Notes: a model not told the origin generated them from the letters alone. A stretch of 64,000 bases of DNA from Diphasiastrum complanatum (GCA_029204225.1 CM055093.1:32253777-32317776); one strand, 5' to 3'; numbered from the stretch's first letter, positions 1 through 11,529 are shown. Numbers and translations: made by a program.

Positions 1-44
1 AAACCAATGAAAATTAACCCTTGCATGACTAGTAGCAACTCCAA

Positions 45-660
45 GGTACTGTCCCAGACCTGTATAGAAGCTTGCGAGAGTTAGTTCCAAGCATATTGCA
101 AAAATCAGAGAAAAATTATAAAAAATTCAAAAAACCCTTGAAAAAATCCAAAAAAAAATTCAAATCTTCATCAAAACTCTCGCAGACCTCTCTGAAGTTC
201 CATCTTAGTGAGACAAGGACATAGAAAAGCTTGCAAGAGTAGTTTGATGTCTGAGTGATGCGAGAGTTCCCAGTGAAAAAAAGACGAAAAAGTATCAGAG
301 AACCCTCGCAGACACCAAAATTTTCAGTTACAGTGGGCAAGAACTCTCGCAGAAGATTTTGAAGTTCCATCTCAGTGAGACAAGGACACAGAATAGCCTG
401 CGAGAGTTAGTTTGATTCCAGTGAGTAAAAAACTGGGTTTAAGTGATAAAAACTCACTAAAAAGTAAAGATCCAGCAAATCCTTCTAGTAAGAACTCTCG
501 TAGACCCTCTCAATCAATTTAGAATGATAATTTCCATCAGTGATGAAGCCTGCGAGAGTTAGTTTTGAAATTTGGTGAAGATCAAACCAAAATAGTGGTT
601 CTGAATTCTCGCATACAGTGAAATTTTCACTTAGTGCGAGAGTTAACTCTCGTAGAGAAT
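45..660 (+). repeat. Degenerate direct repeat of about 160 bp in the 5' region of G1
   Basis: The phrase tgcgagagttagtt, or a close variant, recurs near 71, 230, 397, 549 and 634, that is every 150-170 bases and then 85. Each copy is accompanied by an actctcgcagac-like phrase and, in two copies, by gaagttccatcttagtgagacaagg-like text. Similar ctctcgcagac phrases reappear at 12,510-12,600 after the integrase. The region is therefore probably LTR or untranslated leader of G1. No primer binding site was recognised. Confidence 0.6.
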
Positions 661-722
661 TCCATTCCAGATTGCATTCCACTGTACAAGCAAGATCCCA
701 ATATCTTGGAATCCACCATCGG

Positions 723-1227
723 ATGAATCTGAGATCGGGACGATCAATAGCACGAAGGATAGAAAATCAAGCACCACACCTTCCCAGATTAGTAGCTATG
801 CAACAAGAGGTAGAATCGGAACCAACACCAATGGATCGAATGGGCCAACCCATACCTATCGCTCCCTTGCAAGCAATCCAGAGAGCACCTCGGATGGAAA
901 TACCAAAATACGACGAATCATCAGATCCCATCCGATTTCTCCATATCTAAGAGCAAGCCTGTGAAATCTATGATGAACGGACACCTACAAAAAAGCTGAT
1001 GTTGTTTTCCATGTCCTTATTGGCAGTGGCTCAGGATTGGTTTTTCAACATGTCAGAGGAAGAAAAATCCACCTGGGAAGTGGTTAAGGCGGCTCTCATT
1101 ATGTGCTTTAAACCAAAAAAGTTCCTAGAAGACCCATTTCTCCTACTAAGTAAAGTCAAGATGAGAAAACAAGAAAGGGTCAGGGACTATATTGAACGGG
1201 TCAAACATCTACAATTCGAGTGTAGTG
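723..1227 (+). pseudogene. G1 gag, N-terminal part (retrotransposon gag protein)
   Basis: An ATG at 723 opens a frame with one stop (TAA at 948-950) that continues to the insertion point of copia A at 1,227. The second half has the retrotransposon-gag pattern: a tryptophan-containing core (AQDWFFNM), then the KKFLEDPFLLLSK and RVRDYIERVKHLQFE segments, the usual capsid-like region of plant gypsy Gag. Gag would build the cytoplasmic virus-like particle. The frame runs by chance into the LTR of A, making a chimeric ORF to 1,490. Gag resumes at 7,579 in a different frame, so at least one frameshift exists besides the insertion. Confidence 0.75.
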
Positions 1228-2179
1228 TGAAGAAACATAATGTTTTTGATTACAAAGCCTTGCTAGCTTTCAGCCCTTCGCCTGACAAAGATGTTCGTGA
1301 ACTCGAACATCTGGAGACACGAAACACGAAGAGTTTCATGAACACAAAAGTCAACGGAGAGGAAGATGAACAGTTCGCGAACACGAAAGATCCACGACCG
1401 AGACTCCTTCGCAGTCCAATATGGAAGAAAGCAGGCGCTCACGGAGTACCACCAAAGATCATGCAAGTACCCAAAAGTATAGTAATCTGATCTGATGGCA
1501 TGATGTCAGCAGATACTCCCTAGGTCGTGGCTAATTAGCCACTCTTGTAATTCTCTAGTTAGTTGTAGATGCTTAATCACTCTAATCTTAGATTTACACA
1601 GAGAGACCGTACTTACTGGAACATACTTGACATATAGATCAAACAGAATAAACAGAGTGAAGAAGTATGATGCTAGTAAGCAATCAAGACGATATACAAA
1701 ATACATGTCCGCTTGCGCGTGAAGACAATTTTGTCTAGAATCAGAAGATCCAACTGTCCGCTAGTGAAGCGAGACTACTACTCGTGAGAGAACCGTGTTT
1801 CTTTCACGCCAACGCATTGCGTGGATTCACATGCAGTGCTTGAAGAAATTTAGAGAAAATTAATATAGATTATTTTCTTGTTGTGTCTGATCTTGAATGT
1901 TGAATGCTTATGCTGATATTTCATATGTCTGAGTTTTCTTGATCATTTGAATTCCATAATTTGGTCGAAACTAAGTCAAATGTTGTATTAATTTTATGAA
2001 CGTAGATCAGCAGTGATTGACTACACTCTGGAGGATTGTAGGAGCGATTCAGTTGGCAGTGTCTAGCGGTTGCATCTGAACTCCATCCGAGTCGAAGAGA
2101 GTCATGATTGATTCGCCTTCACGAAAGTTTTGCGAATCCGACGAATTTCTCATCAATCAATCACCTTTTCTTCTCATCA
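1228..2179 (+). repeat. 5' LTR of copia A
   Basis: This is a 952-bp direct repeat of 6,523-7,501. It starts tgaagaaaca and ends ttctcatca immediately before the PBS. The first 263 bases are an open frame ending with TGA at 1,488-1,490. The matching frame in the 3' LTR forms the C-terminal tail of Pol. Confidence 0.9.
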
Positions 2180-2180
2180 G

Positions 2181-2192
2181 TGGTATCAGAGC
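2181..2192 (+). promoter_or_regulatory. Primer binding site of copia A (initiator tRNA-Met)
   Basis: The 12-mer tggtatcagagc is complementary to the 3' end of plant initiator tRNA-Met and lies one base after the 5' LTR. It primes minus-strand DNA synthesis in most plant copia elements. Only the first 12-13 bases match well. Confidence 0.9.
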
Positions 2193-2295
2193 CGGTTATC
2201 CTGTCATATTCTGACATAGCCAAGAAGCTAGCAGATCTAAGAGGCCAAGCATTCAAACAGACAACCATCAACAAAGAAACAGACTTCAAGAAGCA

Positions 2296-5200
2296 ATGGC
2301 TTCGATCAGCAGCATGCAGAGCAAGATCTGCACTATACTTGATTCTTCAGGATCTAACTTTCTAGCCTGAAAAGTTAAGACATCTTTAATACTCAAGAGC
2401 GAAGGACTCTTCCCCTAGGTGGACGACATAGAAGAAATGCCTACGACAACAGGCAAGGAGCTACGCGAATGGAGGGAGAAAAATGACAAGGCAGTAGCCT
2501 TGCTATCATCTTCCATCGAAGATAGCCTTACACTTGACCTGGCTACACTCTCCAAAGCTAAGGAGATGTGGGATGGACCGCTCACAAGATTTCAGACAAA
2601 ATCAAGAGGTCAGATCATGATACTAGAAGATCAGTTGACAGATCTACAATGGGATGAAAAAGGCCTCACCTCCTTCGTGAGAAAGATGAAGGATCTGTTT
2701 CTATCTCTACACAGCTCTGGAGCAGAGAATGCAGTATCAGTTGAGAAGCAGCTCATGTACCTGTTGAGAGCCTTACCCAAATCTTTTCAGACGACACAGA
2801 TTCTGCTCGCGAAAGATCCTACCATGAACCTCGAAAAGGCGATTGTCGAGATTCGAGAGGAAGTCGAGGCCAGAGAACACCTTGATCACAAGGATGGTTC
2901 TGACCAGGCCCTCTACGGCAACAAAGAAAAATCCAAGAAACAATTCAAGCCTAAGAGGGAGTCAAATTAGAGGCAGGATCATGACCAGCAAGTAGAGAGA
3001 ACCAGCAAGAGCAACTGAAAGACCAAAGGGAGGTCAAAACAATAAAATACAGACAAGAAGACCTGCGTGAGATGCAGAAGAGACGGGCATACAGTAGATA
3101 CCTGCTGGCTCAATTCCAAGATTGAGTGTATCCATTGCCATAAGAAGGGTCGTGCAGCCATGGATTGCCGCCAAAATTCAAGAAACAGATCAGTACAGAA
3201 TAGACAGAAGAACAGCAATAGTTCTTCCTATGTCGGAGAGCCCGAGAGCTCAAAGATGGGCGAAGAAAGAACGAACAAAAATTGTTCGACCGCCTACATA
3301 TGTGAAGATGTGTGTGTAGCATCAACGTCTAACACACATGAGGTGATTCTAGATTCAGGAGCCACCTCACACTTCGTGACATCAAGACGAATAATATCTG
3401 ATTTCAGAAGTGCCAATCCCTCAAGATTCATAGTTCTTGGAGATGGATCTAGACATCAAGTGAACGACATTGGTTCATTGTGGCTCAACACCAACGGCAA
3501 AGACAGACGACTCGAAGACATTCTGTTCGTGCCAACCCTGCAGCAAGACTTGCTATCTGTAGCAAGAATAGCATATGTAGGGATGCATGTGACATTTTCT
3601 AATGAAGCATGCAACGTGATTGACGCCAGCACCAGCACTCTCATAGCCCAAGGCAGAAGGAAAGGCAACCTATTTCATCTAAAGGTGCGCCTACCTGAAG
3701 ATCAGATGCATCAGATCCATGATGATTCGCTAGACACTCTGTGGCACAGAAGACTCTGCCAAATGAACTCAATGGCACTTTACCAGGAAACTCATCATGG
3801 AGCGATAACAGGGGTCAGCATCTCGAATGCAACTAGTTCAACCACCTGTGATGCATGTTTGAAAGGCAAGATGTCATGCACTCCATTCGTCAAAGACTCC
3901 TACAGAACGACCAAGATTCTGGAGCTAATGCATTCTGACATCTGTGGACCATTCAACGTGATCTCAGTAGGAGGTTCGAAATATTATATAACCTTCATTG
4001 ATTATTATAGCAAGTTTGCCAGAGTGTATTTTATTCAGAATAAATATGAAGCACTTGATAAATTCACAGAATACGTGAATTGGACAGAGAGATGTATAGG
4101 CAGCAAGGTGAAGCATATCAGAACGGATTGAGGTGGCGAATATATTTCGAATCGCTTCACTGACTTCTACAATGATCGTGGTATCATTCACAGAAGAACT
4201 GCAGCCTACACACCGCAGCACAATGGCATTGTTGAACGAAAGAACAGGACCCTAATGGAAGCAGCCAGATGCATGATGGCCTATTCGAAAGCTCCAAGGG
4301 CACTGTGGGTTGAAGCAGTAGCTACAGTCGCATACATCCAAAACATGACAGTCAAATATGGTGTTCCTCACACGACACCACATGAGCTATGGTGGGGTAG
4401 AAAGCCCAACCTGTCTCACGTCAGAATCTTTGGCTGTGCAGCATATGCACATATTCTTGATAAGCTTTGAAAGAAGCTTGATGAGAAAGTCGAGCAGAGA
4501 TTTTTGGTAGGTTATGACAACAATTCATCATACTACAGAGTCTACATGCCAAACACGAACACTATGAAAACAGTGAGGGATGTCAAATTCGGCAAGAGCA
4601 GGACTATGGCCAACGAAGATCTTGTCAGCTACGAAGTTCTAGAAAGACAATACTATAACTTGTCGCCAGTGATAGAGGGACCAGCAGACGAACACGAAAA
4701 CAAAGATTTTTGAGTCGTCTCCCATTTGAGCGACGAATCTGACGAAGAAAGATTCGAGAGGCAACCTATCGCCGTAGTTCCTGTAAACCAAGATGGTTCC
4801 GAACTGAGCAGAGCAGACAAGGGCAAAGGCATAGCTGTTCCAAGAGGATCTCCTAGAAGGTCGACAAGACCACGAAGAGCACCAACAAGATATGTGCCAG
4901 GCAGCTCAGCTTCCACATCAGAAGAATTATGCGGGTTCAGTGGTGAACCATAGACATTCAAAGAGGCGATTGAAAGTCTAGAAAGGACAGATGGATCCAA
5001 GCCATGAACGAAGAGATGGAGTCCATGAGAAAGAACCAGGTATGGACGTTGGAGCCATTACCACATAAGCGCAAGACTGTCAAATGCAAATGGGTCTTCA
5101 AGCTCAAATACGGGCCAGATGGGAATGTGACAAAATACAAGGCAAGATTGGTAGCGAAGGGTTTCTCTCAGAGATACGGTATTGACTATTCTAAATCCTT

Positions 5201-6815
5201 CTCTCCTGTCATCAAACATTCGTCCCTACGTCTATTATTTGCATATGCAGCAGCTTATGACCTCGAGATCCACATTGTGGACGAGAAGACAGCCTTCTTG
5301 CATGGCAAATTAGACGAAGAGGTCTACATGGATCAGCTCCCAGGATTTGTCTTGAATTCACTTCCTGACTATGTATGTAGAATGCATAGAAGCATCTACG
5401 GTCTGAAATAGTCAGCTCAACAATGGTACAAGAAGAAAGATCAAGTCCTGAAATCATTAGGATTCAAGCCTCTGTTGGCTGACTCCAATGTGTATGTCAG
5501 AATTACAGATGGGCAGATCATCATAGTGGTTGTATATTTGGACGACACTCTGATACTTTGCACAAATGAGCAGCTAATTGTTGAGGTGAAGACAAACATT
5601 TCAAAACATTTCAAGATAGTGGATCTGGGAGAAGCCAGGTGTTACCTAGGCTTACAAATTGAGAGGGACTATGAGGGAGGTAAGTTATACCTTCACCAAT
5701 CCAGATACACCCAGAAGATCCTAGAGGACTTTGGGATGCTGAACTGCAAAGGAGCGAACACTCCAATGCTCACAGAGATGGTGCTAACGAATGATGACTG
5801 TCCAAGGACTGAGGAAGAGAGAGAACAGATGCAGCTCACACCTTACAAAAAGCTGATAGGATCACCGACGTACCTTGCAGACAACACACATCCTGATATT
5901 GCCTATGCAGTATTCAGGATGAGCCAATTTTGCACAAATCCAGGCTTGACACATTGGAAGATTGTGAAACAAATTTTGCAATATCTTCAATCAATGAGGG
6001 ATTATGGCTTGTGTTATTGTCGTGGTGTAGGTTTCAGGATACCTTCCTATAGTAATGCTAGCTGGGCATCTCTCAAGGACGATTGTAAAAGTGTCTCAGG
6101 AGGATGCACCATCGCATCAGGAGCAGTAGTTCTCTTGGTCAGCAAGAAGCAGACCATTGTAGCCCAGTCATCCTATGAAGCAGAGTATGTAGCAGCAGCG
6201 AAGATGGCCAACGAAATAATTTGGCTAAGGCAGTTCCTGGATGAATTGGGCGAAACAAAGAACGAGTCTCTGGTCTTGCAAATGGACAACACCTCTGCAA
6301 TACACCTGACAAAAGATCTTGTGTTCCATTCCAGAATGAAGCACATTGCGATCAAGTATCACTTGATCAGGGATCTAATTGAAAACAAGATGATGCAGAC
6401 CACCTTCATAGGAACGAAAGACATGGTTGCTGACATCTTCACAAAGGCCCTGGACAAAGGACTCTTTGAGAGGCATGGGAGCAGCCTCAGGATTGTAAAG
6501 CTATCATGCTTTGAGAGGGAGCTGAAGAAACAAAATGTTTTTGATTACAAAGCCTTGCTAGCTTTCAGCCCTTTGTCTGACGAAGATGTTCGCAAACTCA
6601 AACATCTGGAGACACAAAACACAAAGAGTTTCGCGAACACGAAAGTCAACGGAGACGAAGACGAACGATTCGCAAACACAAAAGGTCCACGAACGAGATT
6701 CCTTCGCGGTCCAGTACGAAAGAAGGCAGACGAGGTAAACGAAACTCATTTAGTGCTCATGCCCCAAGGAGTACTACCAAAGATCACGCAAGTACCCAGA
6801 AGTACAGTAATCTGA
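2296..6815 (+). pseudogene. Copia A gag-pol polyprotein, degenerate
   Basis: Gag should start at ATG 2,296. It meets TGA at 2,368-2,370 and TAG at 2,416-2,418, both at positions where copia Gag normally has tryptophan (NFLA-stop, GLFP-stop). The UBN2-type Gag core continues to about 2,968, followed by two cysteine-histidine knuckles near 3,067-3,180. Protease has the catalytic DSGATSH motif near 3,356. Integrase has HSDICGP, then TD followed by a stop (TGA 4,129) before GGEY, and HNGIVERKN. RT has KCKWVFKLKY, a YLDD active site in place of the usual YVDD near 5,536, and a TAG at 5,409. RNase H spans about 6,000-6,500. The last frame (5,475-6,815) reads through RNase H and 293 bp into the 3' LTR before stopping. 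Confidence 0.9.
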
Positions 6816-7573
6816 TCTGATGGCATGACGTCAGCGGATACTCCCTAGGTCATGGCTAATCTGCCACTCTTGTAATTCTCTGGTTAGTTGTAGATGCTTA
6901 ATCACTATAATCTTAGATTTACACATAGAGACCGTACTTACTGGATCATACTTGACATATAGATCAAACAGAATAAACAGAGTGAAGAAGTCTGATGCTT
7001 AAGCAATCAAGATGATATACAGAATACATGTCCACCTGCGCGCGAAGACAATTCTGTCTAGGATCAGAAGATCCAACTGTCCGCTAGTGAAGCGAGACTA
7101 CTACTCGTGAAAGAATCGTGTTTCTTTCATGCCAACGCACTGCGTGGATTCGCATGCAGTGCTTAAAGAAATTCAGAGAAAATTAATATAGATTATTTTC
7201 TTGTTGTGTCTGATCTTGAATGTTGAATGCTTATGCTCATATTTCATATGTCTGAGTTTTCTTGTTCATTTGAATTCCGCAATATGGTTGAAACTAAGTC
7301 GAATGCTGTATTAATTTTATGAACGTAGATCAGCAGTGACTGACTACAATCTAGAGGATTGTAGGAGCGATTCAGCTGGTAGTGTCAGCAGTCACATCTG
7401 AACTCCATCCGAGCTGAAGAGAGTCATGATTGATTCACCTTTGCAAAATTTTTGCGAATTCGACGAATTTTTCATCAGTCAATCACCTTTTTTTCTCATC
7501 AGTGGTATCAGAGCATATCGCGATCCTCTTCTCATCAGTGGTATCAGAGCATATCACGATCCTCTTCTCATCA
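6523..7573 (+). repeat. 3' LTR of copia A with a terminal extension
   Basis: Positions 6,523-7,501 match the 5' LTR. A purine tract, tttgagagggagc, precedes the LTR and would serve as plus-strand primer. Two further 36-bp units, each containing a PBS-like sequence and the LTR terminus, extend it to 7,573. The target duplication tagtg follows directly, so the extension was part of the integrated DNA or arose inside the LTR end afterwards. Confidence 0.85.
7495..7573 (+). repeat. Two tandem 36-bp units carrying PBS-like sequence at the end of the A 3' LTR
   Basis: ctcatca occurs at 7,495, 7,531 and 7,567. After the first two copies comes gtggtatcagagc, then atatcgcgatcct or atatcacgatcct. The PBS text is what normally follows a 5' LTR, not a 3' LTR. 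The base after tggtatcagagc differs from the internal sequence of A (which reads cggttatcctg), so the units were not simply copied from the element's own leader. Confidence 0.9.
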
Positions 7574-7578
7574 TAGTG

Positions 7579-8978
7579 CAATCCTAACTCCCAATCACGC
7601 GGTGAACTGAAACGACGGGAGCAGTACGCTACTCTGCAAGAAGCTATGGAAGATGCCATCAGGGAAGAGGATGAGGGATCTGACAACGAATATCCATCCG
7701 TCCACACTCCTACTCCCTTGTTAGCATCGTCATCATCAAACACATCCGCTCTATCCATAGAACTGTTGTTGGAGCAAATGACAAAATTACACAAACAGCA
7801 GATGGAACAACTTACAGCGTAGTTTGACCAGAAACTGAAAGTCTTACAGGGAGCTGTAGCAGTAATGCCACATCAACCAAAACCAAACCAGCTACAGTTT
7901 CCACGACGGGAGAATGTATGGTGTTCAATGTGCACGCAAAACGATTCAACGAATGAGTGTCCAGTCCTAAAGCAAAATCTGCGACTAACACATAGATTCT
8001 GCCATCTGTGCAAAGCAACATCACACGATACGACATTTTGTCTGTTTAACCTCTGGATTGTTCAACAGAAGAAAAGTCCTTATCAGACTTCTTATCCATA
8101 CCATCAAGGGGCACCAAACGCGACACCGAGGTATAGCGCACCGAATCAGCAACAACGTATGGCCTTACCTGCACCACCAGGGCCAGCCAATCAACAAGTG
8201 GCCCATGTAAATCTGACAGTAGCATAACCAAAGATGCAAGTACCACCTCAACCTGAGCAACAACAATGGTACGGACCAGATAAACCATTTATGAATCCTG
8301 TCATAAATGAATATGTTGCAGCCTATGCAGCTCACACTCAACATCAAGGCAGAAGAAACTACGACTGCTACGGATGCGACGAAGGACACAGAATTGAGGA
8401 ATGTCCCTACAAGGGACAATATACATCCTTCTACCGAGAATGTGGTTATGGACACTGTTTCAAGAATTGTCCATTGAGGCCTGGAACCAGTGCACCTCTC
8501 AACTTCATTGCGATACAACAACCACCAGTTCCAACAGGGATGCCATCGGGAAGACAACAATTCCACGCTCCTGTGTTAGTCACACGAGCACAGAAGTGCC
8601 TCCCTCACCACCACCCTTGGTCACTGACGACCAACCCTCAACTTCAGCGCCATATCCAAATGTGAGAGAAGAAAGAAGACAGTACCAGAAAAAATGACAC
8701 TGGATACAGAAGGCACAAGCAGGGAAAAAAGAGCGGGAAAGGGACAATCCCACGGAACCTTCAGTTGGTGGCCAACGGGAACCACAAGCGGGCTCACCAC
8801 TGCGCAATGATCAGAATGATCAGTTGCGCCAACATGAACCACCTTTTCACATGGTGGAGCTCGAGGAACCATGCACTGAAAGGCTCACACTTTTATTGGC
8901 GAGCCGTGTTAGTTTACCACTCGGGGAACTACTGCGATTGCACCACAAGCGAAAAGCCTTGTAACTGAATGGGCCAAA
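7579..8978 (+). pseudogene. G1 gag, C-terminal part with zinc-knuckle region
   Basis: Gag resumes here. A readable frame encodes an acidic and serine-rich stretch (EDAIREEDEG) and a segment likely to form a short helix, then a TAG at 7,822. Next comes a cysteine-rich region: a CSMC/CPVL/CHLC cluster (about 7,925-8,040) and, after a TAA at 8,225, a YDCYGCDEGHRIEECP knuckle followed by FYRECGYGHCFKNCP (about 8,355-8,475), suited to nucleic-acid binding. From about 8,665 the frame is lost by indels. The related copy G2 reads cleanly over the same stretch (47,407-48,372), which helps identify it. Confidence 0.7.
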
Positions 8979-10378
8979 GTGGATGAGGAGCCAGTAGCGC
9001 TTGAGCCCATATATTGTACGGGCTATGAAGAAACAAGTAACGTCCTCCACATCGGGACAACATGGGAAAGTGAGAAACATAACATCACTTTGCCAATCAA
9101 ACACAAGAGATACGAGGACGAGGCAACAGTAGTAGATGGAGGATCAGACGTCAATTTGATCCACTACTTTGTTTAAAAAGTGGGGTTTACAAGGGTTGAA
9201 GCCAGCAAGGTTCACCATCAAGCTGGCGGATCAATCCTGTGTGAAAACAAAAGGTGTAATTGCTGATATCCCTGTAAAAATAGCAGGCATGCAGTTTGTG
9301 ATCACTTTTGTAGTCATGGATATACCTGAATCTCCAACTGCATACCGTGTGTTACTGGGAAGACCATGGGTGAGGACTGCGCAAGTAGTACACAACTGGG
9401 GTACGGGGAAACTCACCTTTGAAAATAGAGAGCAGGTGGTGAAGGTTGATCCAACCACATGGGCGGTGAAACCTATTGAACCCCAAGGCTGATAATAGAT
9501 CATCTACAATAGATCACACGATTGATCGTCCAAGGCCAACCAAGGGAGGTCACTATGATTCAGAGACGGATGTCGTGAGATGGACGGATGCATTAGCAAC
9601 TATCGACTGCCGAACATGTCAATATGAAATAGATCCTAAACCCAATACATCTTCACCCAAGTGTTACACTATGGACACACCAAGGGTGAATATGATAAAC
9701 GTAGCATGGTTGTCAGCGGAACCTATTGAGAATCTAGTGGACGATGATTTAGTCCCTTGGCAACATGCTCTAAATCATAATAAGGAGATTGAGCTGACTG
9801 ATGAGCAGGTCCTACACCACATGGACCCAGATCGCTACAGAATCAAGAAAGTACCAGCTCAACCGCCGCAAAAGTCTGTCATCGTGAAAGTCTCAAGGAT
9901 CGATCCACCCAAGGCACCTATGAATAAGAAAAATCAGTTGAAGCAACGCTACAACCAGATGATCCGATGGAGTGATCTACCCAAAGAGACGATAGCTACG
10001 GTAGATGTTGATATTCGCAACCACGAGGCGAATGTCACGACAGTTCCAATGAAAGACAACAAGGACGAATTCACCAAAATGACAAAAAAGAGCAAAAAGA
10101 AGGTGTTGGATTCCTTGAAGTCAATCAAGATCAACTCATATACAGCGTCATCTTCTACACAGGTGACAAAAAACCAAAAGATGATCAGTCGGGCTAAGAT
10201 CAATATGCTGAAAGAGGAATCTCGACGAGCTCCAGTCCACAAGATGCCTGAAACTTTCAAAAACTATACCTTCAACGAGAACCTGATCAAAGTCAGGCAC
10301 CAGCGGAACAAGTCTTTGAGGGACCTGCACGAACACAGCCAATGGACCTTGTCGAGCCAGAAGAAGAAGAAAAGATAG
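8979..10378 (+). pseudogene. G1 aspartic protease and protease-RT linker
   Basis: The protease shows VVDGGSDVNLIHYF (catalytic D with GGS in place of the more common TGS/SGS) near 9,133, followed by a frameshift at about 9,170. It then has the flap region and the conserved VLLGRPW near 9,350, ending in a KLTFENREQ strand. The protease would cut Gag-Pol into mature proteins. It is followed by about 300 codons of charged, lysine-rich linker (9,476-10,378) with no domain that I recognise. The same linker occurs in G2. Confidence 0.7.
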
Positions 10379-11529
10379 TACATGTGGGAGAGCAGTTAAC
10401 GCCCACACAGTTCAAGAGGCTACGATCCTTGTTGGTGGAGTATAAAGACTATTTTGCCTGGAGTTATAGTGATCTGAAGGGCATTCCACCAAAGATACTC
10501 TCCCAAGACCAACACAAGACAACATTTGCCATGGAATGGGGAACCTATGCCTATAAAGTGATGCCATTCGAACTTTGCAATGCCCCAAGCACCTTCTAAC
10601 GAGTCATGCAGGCGGCATTCAAAGATTATTTGCAAAAAAATTTGGAAATTTTCTTGGACGATCTGTGCATGCATAGACCAGACTCAGAACACTTATCCAA
10701 TTTGGAGAAAGTGCTACAAAAATGTCGTGACTTCCAGATCTCCTTGAATCCGGAAAAATGTCAATTTTGGATGACACATGGCTTGATTCTTGGCCATATA
10801 GTGTCAAGACATGGGATCGCCACAGACCTATCAAAGATCAGGATCATTGTTGATCTACCACCACCGGGGATGATCCACGAAGTCTACATCTTCATGGGTC
10901 ATGCTAACTATTATAGGATCTTCATTCTGGAATTTGCGGAGTTAGCCCGACCAATTTACAAACTCACAACGGATCCAGATTGGAACGAGGAAGCCCTAAA
11001 GGCTTTCCAAATGCTTAAGAATGCATTGGTTTCAGCACCAATCTTACGCCCACCAAATTGGTCCATTGAGTTTCATGTGCATACGGATGCATCGAAGTAT
11101 GCAGTTGGAGCAACCCAGCCAGGTGAACACAAAAAGGATTTTCCAATCCGATTTGCAAGCCGACAGCTCAGTGATACATAAATGAATTATTCAACCACAG
11201 AGCGGGAAGCACTGGCAATGATCTATGCGATTAAGAAATTTCAACACTAACTGATGGCCACACATTTTGGTTTTTATACGAACCATCAACCCTTGCTCTA
11301 TCTCATTAACAAAACTTGCAACACCGGGAGAATCACCAGATGGCTACTTCTGTTGTTGGAACTTGATTTTTGGATAGTAGTTCACAAGGGAAAACAACAC
11401 ATGGCAGATCATGTGTCACAAATCAAGGGGAAGGAGGTTGCAACCCAACCTGACATGAGCTGGATGACGCTGCCTTATTTTACGTGGACACAGTACCAAA
11501 ATGGGTTGTCGACATTGTTGAATATCTAA
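10342..11529 (+). pseudogene. G1 reverse transcriptase and RNase H, internally deleted
   Basis: The RT entry segment (VHVGEQLTPTQFKRLRSLL, DYFAWSYSDLKGIPP) breaks off at about 10,495 and jumps to QHKTTFAMEWGTYAYKVMPF. Comparison with G2 (49,249-49,590) shows that about 330 bp are missing, including the fingers and catalytic motif A. Motif C is present as FLDD near 10,650. The thumb/connection and RNase H follow: FHVHTDASKYAVGA near 11,070, ATHFGFYTNHQPL near 11,255, and HKGKQHMADHVSQ near 11,385. Stops lie at 10,597, 11,179 and 11,248. The RT cannot be active. Confidence 0.8.

Larger units (their letters stand above)
1228..7573 (+). mobile_element. Ty1/copia LTR retrotransposon A, structurally complete, inserted in G1 gag
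   Basis: Both LTRs begin tgaagaaaca and end ctcatca. The 5-bp target duplication tagtg lies at 1,223-1,227 and 7,574-7,578. Internal order is PBS, gag, zinc knuckles, protease, integrase, RT, RNase H, then a purine-rich tract (gagagggagc) and the 3' LTR, which is copia order with integrase before RT. The coding region contains numerous stops and cannot make a full polyprotein. A shares its family with B (41,289-45,409) and D (55,837-59,667). The 3' LTR carries an unusual addition (see 7,495-7,573). Confidence 0.93.

Noticed and set aside
999-1490. 163-codon ORF spanning G1 gag and the LTR of A as a novel fusion gene
   Set aside because: It is a chance read-through from gag into the inserted LTR, whose tail frame happens to be in phase; there is no sign that it is expressed as a unit.
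2368-2418. Stop-codon reassignment or programmed recoding as the explanation for the shared gag stops
   Set aside because: Other stops scattered through the same elements are plain decay, and the intact CUE gene uses TGA as a stop; shared descent or methylation-driven mutation is simpler.
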